64,000 nucleotides of DNA, from NCBI RefSeq assembly GCF_947179165.1, contig NC_077242.1:40866097-40930096 (forward strand). Direction: 5' to 3'. The DNA is from Solanum dulcamara. Lineage: Eukaryota > Streptophyta > Magnoliopsida > Solanales > Solanaceae. The first letter of the stretch is position 1. Each line of letters begins with the position of its first letter. Under the pieces are notes generated by a model, which was given only the letters and a program-made list of their open reading frames with translations, did no database searches and was not told where the DNA came from. The translations under genes and the position numbers were made by a program. Of the stretch, positions 57,556 to 64,000 are shown in pieces.

Positions 57556-59676
57556 TATAAGACCACATAAGTTAGAATGTCAAATAAAAGAAAAATCTTA
57601 AAAAACTGCTAGTGCATAGCTTGTACGAGCCTCTATACAGACCGTACAAGCCGACATAGTCTGTATAGAGGGGTCGTGAAAGGCTTCAGGAAATAAGGTC
57701 TGGGGAAGCAGAGCTTTACGAGTGAATATATGGTTCGTGATGTAGTCTATCAGACATACAGTGTGTCGTAGAAAGGAAGCTAAGGAAAAAGTTGGGGAAT
57801 ATGTTGGACCAGGATTCTATGGAAGGGTATACAGATCGTAATACCAACCGTAGACCACCTAAGAAAACCTTGTCTCTAGGTAACCCTTCGTGAGGACCTT
57901 TACAGTCTGTCAAATTTTTCACGACCAGTAGGACTCACCATGTAAGTCCACCCTCCTAGGAGACCATAGCAACCTTTTCCATGGACATCTATACGGTCCG
58001 TGGAAGCTTGTATGACCCGTATAAGGGGTCCATATAAGTGGCCACTCAGATATTATTTTAAGGGCAGTATGGACTTTTCCCCCCACTCTTTTATAATTAG
58101 AATTGGATGTATTGAGGTTATTTCTTATACAAATAATTACCCAAAGCCCCTCATTAACTCCCCATTCTCTCAAATATAATCCCAACCAAAATCTTCTCTC
58201 TAAAAGAATTCTCTCCAAGATTTCTTCAAACTTCAAGCTAGTTTTCAAGCTTCAAAATTCTTCGAACTCCATTGAATTAGGGATTTGATAACTAAGGTAT
58301 GTGGAAATTCACTAATGGATTTCTTTCATCCATTGGGTCCCAAAAGAACTAAATTCTCCTAATTAAATTTCACCCAATTTTAAGGAGTTTCATGTCAATT
58401 CTCCATGAGTCTTTCTCAATTATTTCCAATTAATATTATTCTTCTATATTATTCATGAATTTACTATGATACATAATTTTAAATTGATTTCACATGTACT
58501 CATGCATTATGCAATAATTTTCAATTAAAGTATATGAATTTATCATCATGAACTTATGAAGGATTTATGAAAAGTTATGAATTATGTTTCAAGTATGTTT
58601 CCAAGTATGAATTAATGAATTGTGAAAGATTTTTTTCACAATATGAAGAAATTATGATTTATATTCTTAGAAAGGTAAGTGTCTATATAAATTAAATTAT
58701 GATCATAGTTTCAAGGAGCTATTTTGTGATGTATTTTATGAATGTTGGTTGGTACATGTTTGCCTTTCATAATGTTAATGATTTACCTATTCCGTTGGGA
58801 TTAACTAAGTACCTAGATGACTTCGTGGTGGAGACATGGTAATGGAGTCTCTAGTAGCAACCCCTAGTCCCAAACTATGTTGCCCCTATAGGTTGCGTTG
58901 ATTATCCTAGCTAGTGGATCCCTATATAGCACATGATAACATGATATGGAGTCTACTTTGGCAAGTAGCCTCTCTCTTCTCGATGTGGGAATTATATCAA
59001 ATTTCATGTTATACCTCATATGATCTTAAATGTCGGTTAAGGTTAATATCCCACAAAATTACTATATTGACTATAAGTCCTCAAATGAGTTTTCTATGAT
59101 GCATCGACCTTATTAAATGTTTTCATGCTTTTACTTCATATTTTTCAAGTTATTTGATCATGCATCACATATTTCATGCTTATTATGTCTTTTATTCATG
59201 ACTATGCATATTTCACATACTTAGTACATTTTATGTACTAACACATACTTTTATCTATAGTGTCTCATAATATAGGTCACAACGTTTCCACTCCTCCACG
59301 TGGCTAGTTGGTGATCTATTCTACTCATCTATTTTGGTGAATCCTCATATTTCGAGGGAGAACCCGTCATGTTACTTGTTTATTTTTTAGACTTTTAATT
59401 ATTTCATTATATTTGGTGAGGTAGAAGCTTGTCCTATGCACTATCTAAAACTTAGTAGAGGCATGTATAGACTTTATGAGTATAATTAGTTCCTTTGTCC
59501 ATTGTGTTGAATTCTCCTTTATTCGAAATTCTTTATGTCGAGACTATTTTGTACATTTATGATTTTATTTCAATATTTCTTTTTTACCTTATGTATGCAA
59601 TGCTAAGAGGTTAGTTTGGGTTCTCTCGGGATCCTAAGCATCGTGGGAAGTCTAGGTCCATGCTTGAGTCATGACA
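57556..59676 (+). repeat. Divergent solo LTR related to the P/M family (about 2.1 kb)
   Basis: Starts TATAAGACCAC and ends TTGAGTCATGACA. It shares the leader donor TAAG|GTATGTGG (58297) and U5 words such as CATACTTAGTACATTTTATGTACTAACACATA and CACGTGGCTAGTTGG with P1. Its U3 word cluster differs, with variants of TACGGTCCGT, CGTACAAG and CTGTATAGAGG (57615-58030). No primer site or coding region adjoins it. Flanking 5-mers ATAAT and TTAAA do not match well, so the target duplication is eroded or the ends are off by a few bases. Confidence 0.75.
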
Positions 59677-59824
59677 TTAAATTTTTTATCGGCTTAACAA
59701 GTCACCCGGTTATAAATATTGCGAAACCGTACCCTGATCAAGTAATTCAATAATTCTACTGTATAAAATAGAGACTTGATCCCTTAAACCATTAACCCAA
59801 TAACCAAATTATAGGTTTGGATTA
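59677..59824. other. Short unique spacer
   Basis: About 150 bases of AT-rich sequence between two LTR pieces, possibly hAT terminal sequence. Nothing else seen. Confidence 0.4.
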
Positions 59825-60182
59825 TGTCATGATCCAACCTAGGGCAAGTCTTAACACGGTGATTGAAACACCGAAGAGCTCCAACCAAAGCTCTTGACAT
59901 ATCATAAGTATGCATAAGGTAAAGTAAATGCCAAAGAGTCAACACGAATCATGAAAGAAGAATGTAACTTGACTGCATAGGCTCTATAACATTTGTCCAA
60001 CAATGCTCTACTACCTTAAGATGGGCGGAGGATAAGACATTTCCCTAGCTCACCCTCCACAAGAATGTAAACAAAGTCTTAACAAGAAAACAACTCATAA
60101 ATCGCCCTTGATGGAATGTGATCCTAAACCCCTACATTATGAGGCTGTCACTACCCAAACTAGGTCCAAGCTGTGACACGGT
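59825..60182 (-). repeat. Two truncated LTR ends of the M/P type
   Basis: 59825 starts TGTCATGATCCAACCTAGG and continues with AAAGCTCTTGACATATCATAAG and TATGCATAAGG, matching the LTR 3' end of the family in minus orientation (compare 7310-7410). At 60146 another start, TGTCACTACCCAAACTAGG, opens only 37 bases before U begins. Both are stubs left by deletion or nested insertion. Confidence 0.7.
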
Positions 60183-60325
60183 TGTCACGACCCAACCCCG
60201 TAGGCCGCGACAGGGGTTTGACTTGGACCCTCTTATGCGTATCAATCAGCTACCCTTAAGTTGAACCGTGTGTGATGTGATACTATATCCAAACCCGCAT
60301 GGGTCAAAAACTTTTCTTCAGGAAC
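60183..60325 (-). repeat. U 3' LTR, truncated
   Basis: TGTCACGACCCAACCCCGTAGGCC and the next 140 bases match 63713-63855. At about 60325 the LTR jumps to internal 3' sequence (AATGTTGAAAATTCATCCCC, compare Q at 27340), so most of the LTR and the polypurine tract are deleted. Confidence 0.75.
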
Positions 60326-60499
60326 CGAATGTTGAAAATTCATCCCCGAATGTTGAATAAAACTTCCCTTAAGACTTTATACAAACTGTAGGGAGAATCC
60401 CTTTTATTGCAATAACATACATTTTCATCCAAGTAATTAATATATGAGTTCCAGGAGTGGGGGTTTACCCGTAGACATTTGGAAATAGGTACGGATACC

Positions 60500-60850
60500 T
60501 GTATTTCATGTCCTCTTTAGCTTCCCAAGTTATTTCTTCATGATTCTTATTCCGCCACGACACCTTGACAAAACCTACGTCCTTAGTTCGCACCCGTTTT
60601 AATCTCCCGATATAGGATGGCAATAAGTTACCCCTCGTAGGATAACTCCCTATTACATAGACCTCTTCCCCGGGAAATATTCTAGGAGGGTCATTTATAT
60701 CCTTGCGAAGTATTGATCTGTGAAAACTGAATGTATTAATTCAAATCAGACAGTAGGTCCCACTCACAGGCAGCTTTATCCATCATACCCCATATAAACT
60801 TATATTTTCGTAGTGTGAGAGGTCATCTTGGACTATAACCTACCTTAATT
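60500..60850 (-). pseudogene. pol: U pol end, heavily decayed
   Basis: Corresponds to Q 27523-27800 on the minus strand (shared words GTCCTTAGTTCGCA and CCTCGTAGGATAACTCC). Only scattered pieces of the post-integrase region can be read, with many stops. Assignment rests on the match to Q. Confidence 0.6.
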
Positions 60851-61450
60851 GCCTTCTATTTACGAGTCGGGATTCCCATCCCCCGTAACAATCTATCAAG
60901 CCTCTGATGCTCCACTTCGTTTAAGCTATTATACAATTCCTCTTAATTCAATTTGTAACACCTTAGGTATGCTATCTTTCTCTTTTACTCAAATCTTCTT
61001 TCTAGTTTTACTACCAAATATTATCTTGTAATTCTTACACAAACGTGTGTAGGTACTTAGAGAAATTCAGAAAATGCCTTAGCATCACTATACTAGCGGC
61101 TTACCTCCTTCAGTCGAGGTCAGGGCTCCACTATGGCTTTTGTCCTTAATATCAATTATATCTTACTAGTTCTTGCTTGAACCATCTTACACTTTTCCTT
61201 AATTGATTCTAAATGTGGCCATCACACTGCTTTTACCGACTTCGTTTTATTGAGTAATCCCTTGATCTTACTCTTAATATGCCAATGTTCGTAGGCCTCA
61301 CAACTATTCTTGTGCTATTTGCATGAAGTGCGTTCCATTTTAGTTTTATTCTTTCCTGCTTTTGGCTTACTCTGCTCTACATGTGTCATTGTACTACCGC
61401 ACACTTACAGTCTCTTTTGTCATACTTGTTTCGTTTCCTTTTTTATTTTC

Positions 61451-61542
61451 CAGGGGGTCACCCATCCCAGTGCTACTCTCATCCAAGCACGCTTAACTTT
61501 GGAGTTTTGACAAAATCCGATGCATTAGTGAGGGTATGATCG
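61451..61542 (-). rRNA. 5S rRNA-derived fragment inside element U (degenerate, not a normal gene)
   Basis: The minus strand over about 92 bases follows plant 5S rRNA from CGATCATACC through CACTAATGCA, AACTCC, AAGTTAAGCGTGCTTGG (61499-61483), GAGAGTAG and GGATGGGTGACC (61467-61456) to CCTGG. The box A and box C parts of the internal pol III promoter are unchanged, while the middle of the 5' half (around 61515-61522) is altered. By eye there are about 14 differences from the plant consensus as I remember it. The first few and the last roughly 25 bases of 5S are absent. It lies in sense orientation with respect to U. Sister element Q has unrelated sequence here (28775-29070). Confidence 0.85.
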
Positions 61543-63690
61543 TCTCCATCCCTTATGGGGTCTCGTTTAAAGTTTAAGCGTTTCCATTTACATACGATAG
61601 CGTCAGTTGATTTTCTCTTACGCTTGTACTTCTCTTGTACACTTCCCCCCTTTTAGGGTGTACCATGTCTATATTTTCTGTTAGACCGTCCATACGTTTG
61701 ATTTCTCTTATAAGAACCCCTAGCACAACCATAGGGTGCTTTGGTAATCGCAATATATCATATAAAATCTCATCTGACGGTTGGTACTCGAGTAACATCC
61801 GTAATGTAGCAGTGCATTCAAAGCCATATTCCATTCATCCCAATCAGTAATTGGCTCATGCCCATGATCGGTTCAAACTCTCTACTCGAGAGTACTTATA
61901 CTTTGATGATCCGTGTTTCGAGCTTCATCATAACAATAGCTTGACTCCAGTAGATACCACTTATTCTTCTAATAACCTCATAATGCAGTAATTGTTCTGT
62001 AAATCGACATTCTCTCTCCTTACAAGATCTCACTAATCTCTAAAGAAGAGTCACGTATACATAATACTTCTTTATGACTCATGAGCTTTCATCTTTTTCG
62101 TGTGCTTAAGGCTCACTTCTAATCTTGCTTAAAACCATATAAACTTCGTTGTAGTAGTGGCCTTATCTTATCAAATTTTTATCGTACTATGCCTTCAGTT
62201 CGTAACTATCTATTTCCCTTTTCGTTCGATACTCATACTTAATTAATCACATCTATCTCGAGTGCCTCCCCTGGTAATCCTTTCACTCCTCTTGTCTATG
62301 TTCATTTGTTTTTGTGCTCAAGAAGTTCCATGTTACTCCTATATCCTCCGAAAAACATTAGTTTTAGATGACCTTCCTTTCTCGTTTTCAAAACATTTCT
62401 TATTTATCTCTATCTGCTCTTAGTATACCAGTCATTTCTGGCATTCATCCTGTCTTGTCGCTCGTTTTCACTTTTGCTACCCTTTGACCTTTTATTCTGA
62501 ACTCTCCATATAAAGTTGTGCAAGTCCTTCTTACTCGTTCACTATTTGACCTTTTATTCTTCCTAAATCACCTCGTATCCTTCAATTACTTCTTTACTAG
62601 GCTTTCCTTACTCTTATAACGATCTTCGTTATATTTACATAGTATCTTGTTTGCATTCAATCCCATAGTATAACACTGTTTAACCTTCTTCACGATTCTT
62701 ACTATGGGTTACTTACCCTTCTTAGTTAGTCTTATCCTTAACGTCTCACAAGCTGTCTTATTAATACTTCACATCCGTCACCATCCTTTGTCCCTTGTAC
62801 TCTCGTCTTCATCATATTTTTACTTCTTTTAACTATAACTTTTCATAGTTTATCCTTATATGCAAATTCAGTCGGTGCTTTATTATATCGTTCTATTCAT
62901 ATCTATCAGTCTTTCCTAAGTCAGCTTTGTTGGCTTATAGGTCCTTTCCAACTTCGTTCTACTATACCAGTATTGACCTCCTAGTTCTATTGCCATTAAT
63001 TTCACAATTAAGTTATTTCTCGAGGTTGGCCATAATTGTTTAATCAAATCTCATCATTGTTGTGAGTACAACCTTTCAAGACATACTACAGCCCTGTATC
63101 TCATTCTCTTTTTATTTCTACGAAAATTTGGGCAGAGTTTCCTCTATATTTCTTACTATCTCAATACCTGCACGCAGAAAATACCAACAATGACTCACAG
63201 GGCACACATGTATATATTCAGATCATATCAGATTACAGCCACACAGGGCACATATATATATTCATATCATCTTATCTCACAGCCATATAGGGCGCCCACA
63301 ATTAACAGTATGGAAATGGACTTACCTGTTATGTCCACTCAAACTGCACCTGTTACACTTTCCTGTTTACCGTTCCTTTCACTTTTCAATTGTATATGTG
63401 AATCACATTTCAATAACTTACCTGATATATGTCTTTCGTGCCTTTGCTTACCTGCGTGCTGTGTAACTTCCAATATCGTCAGTTGCTTGCTTCTATCGAT
63501 GTGGTCCTCCTGCTAAAATCATCGGTTAGTATGAGGAATTTCATTACTTATGACTCGGCTCTATCGCACCATCTTAGATATGAAAGAAAGTAATATTCTA
63601 AATGTCCTATAGCCTCTTGTCTATAGATGTGGTGCATAACACACCGATAGACAAGACTCTACTAGATACGGTCTGTAGACATTCTAAGGA
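61543..63690 (-). other. U internal non-coding region with splice-like signals
   Basis: Homologous to Q 29075-30150. On the minus strand: TTTTAG before CAGGAGGACC (about 63515), CACGCAG|GTAAGC (about 63450), AACAG|GTAAGTCC (about 63325) and TTTTCTGCGTGCAG|GTATTGAG (about 63172). No convincing ORF. The function of the region is unknown. Confidence 0.55.
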
Positions 63691-63696
63691 CAAACT

Positions 63697-63708
63697 TCTC
63701 TGATACCA
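63697..63708 (-). other. U primer binding site
   Basis: Minus strand TGGTATCAGAGA, one base from the standard site, four bases inside the LTR edge at 63713. Confidence 0.85.
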
Positions 63709-63712
63709 CTTC

Positions 63713-64000
63713 TGTCACGACCCAATTCCGTAGGCCGTGACTGGGGTCCGACTTGGACCCCCTTATGCGTATCTATCAGCTACCCTTAAGTTGAACAGTG
63801 TGTGGTGTGATACTATATGCAAGCCCCAATGGGTCAAAAACTTTTTTTCAAGAACCTATAGCCTCATTCACCTGTATCATAACAGGAAAGGGCACGCGAG
63901 CCGATGAGGCTTCCATACCACGAAAACATTTGCAATACGTTGTATGATCACAACTGAAACAAACTTACAAATAACCCACATACATATGTCTACAGACCTC
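63713..64000 (-). repeat. U 5' LTR, partial
   Basis: Begins TGTCACGACCCAATTCCGTAGGCC; related to the Q LTR start at 30173 and the U stub at 60183. It continues beyond the window. Confidence 0.82.

Larger units (their letters stand above)
60183..64000 (-). mobile_element. Non-autonomous Ty3-type element U, relative of Q, runs off window
   Basis: The left LTR stub (60183 to about 60325), the internal region with a decayed pol end, a 5S rRNA-like segment and a long non-coding part, the primer site (63697-63708) and the start of the 5' LTR (63713) follow the same order as Q. Shared words with Q occur through the whole internal region, for example GGGCAGAGTTTCCTCT and the primer-site leader. No gag, protease or RT is seen. 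Confidence 0.85.

Noticed and set aside
57556..59676. Exact target duplication for the divergent LTR
   Set aside because: Flanking 5-mers ATAAT and TTAAA do not match well enough to claim one.
61451..61542. Functional 5S rRNA gene
   Set aside because: Both ends of the 5S sequence are missing and the 5' half is altered; it is a captured fragment, not part of a 5S array.
1..64000. Bacterial-type operon, defence system or prophage
   Set aside because: No operon structure or ribosome binding pattern; all features are plant transposable elements.

Overview
The window is repeat DNA from a large plant nuclear genome. Ty3-type LTR retrotransposons with 2-3.5 kb LTRs and tRNA-iMet-like primer sites, LINE-1 type elements whose ORF1 carries a DUF4283-like domain plus a CCHC knuckle, and a BED/hAT transposase relic together suggest a Solanaceae genome. 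That family assignment is inference. I found no ordinary single-copy host gene. Almost every coding trace belongs to a transposable element and most are broken by stops, frameshifts or deletions. Coding motifs (gag, CCHC knuckle, protease, FIDD reverse transcriptase, RNase H, integrase, C-terminal chromodomain-like tail) point to the Tekay/Del branch of Ty3 elements.

Layout. 1-5259: the 5' part of minus-strand Ty3 element E1, cut by the window edge, with a 2.4 kb LTR. 5260-7309 and 55616-57010: two halves of one minus-strand hAT transposase pseudogene. They are separated by 7310-55615, a 48.3 kb insertion flanked by the 5 bp duplication ATCTT. The outer layer of this insertion is minus-strand Ty3 element M (3' LTR 7310-9389; 5' LTR starting at 34206 and ending at 55615). 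Inside M lie: P1 (9661-33815, plus strand, related LTR family); a LINE inside P1 (13543-20864, 14 bp target duplication); element Q inside P1 (21808-33633, target duplication CTATA); a second LINE fragment inside a Q LTR (23592-26054); a plus-strand solo LTR inside M's 5' LTR (35181-37284, target duplication TAAAT); element T inside the same LTR (37367-47142); and a partial plus-strand element P2 (48167-54341). A repeated piece of M's LTR (54342-55615) closes the block. The deepest stack is hAT > M > P1 > Q > LINE, five layers.

Right end. 57556-59676 is a divergent plus-strand LTR, 59825-60182 holds two stubs of minus-strand LTRs, and 60183-64000 is element U, a relative of Q on the minus strand, running off the window. 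U contains a stretch that matches plant 5S rRNA in the sense orientation of the element.

Most interesting points: (1) three Ty3 families here share a leader-intron layout, with a 5' splice site in the LTR leader and a 3' splice site immediately before the gag ATG; (2) a 5S rRNA-derived segment sits inside U where its sister Q has unrelated sequence; (3) the hAT gene reads in frame again once the 48.3 kb nest and one target copy are mentally removed; (4) the TAAAT-LTR-LTR remainder arrangement occurs twice, which looks like an unequal exchange; (5) each LTR subfamily carries its own short palindrome-rich word cluster in the U3 region. All identities come from reading motifs by eye; no alignment or database search was run.
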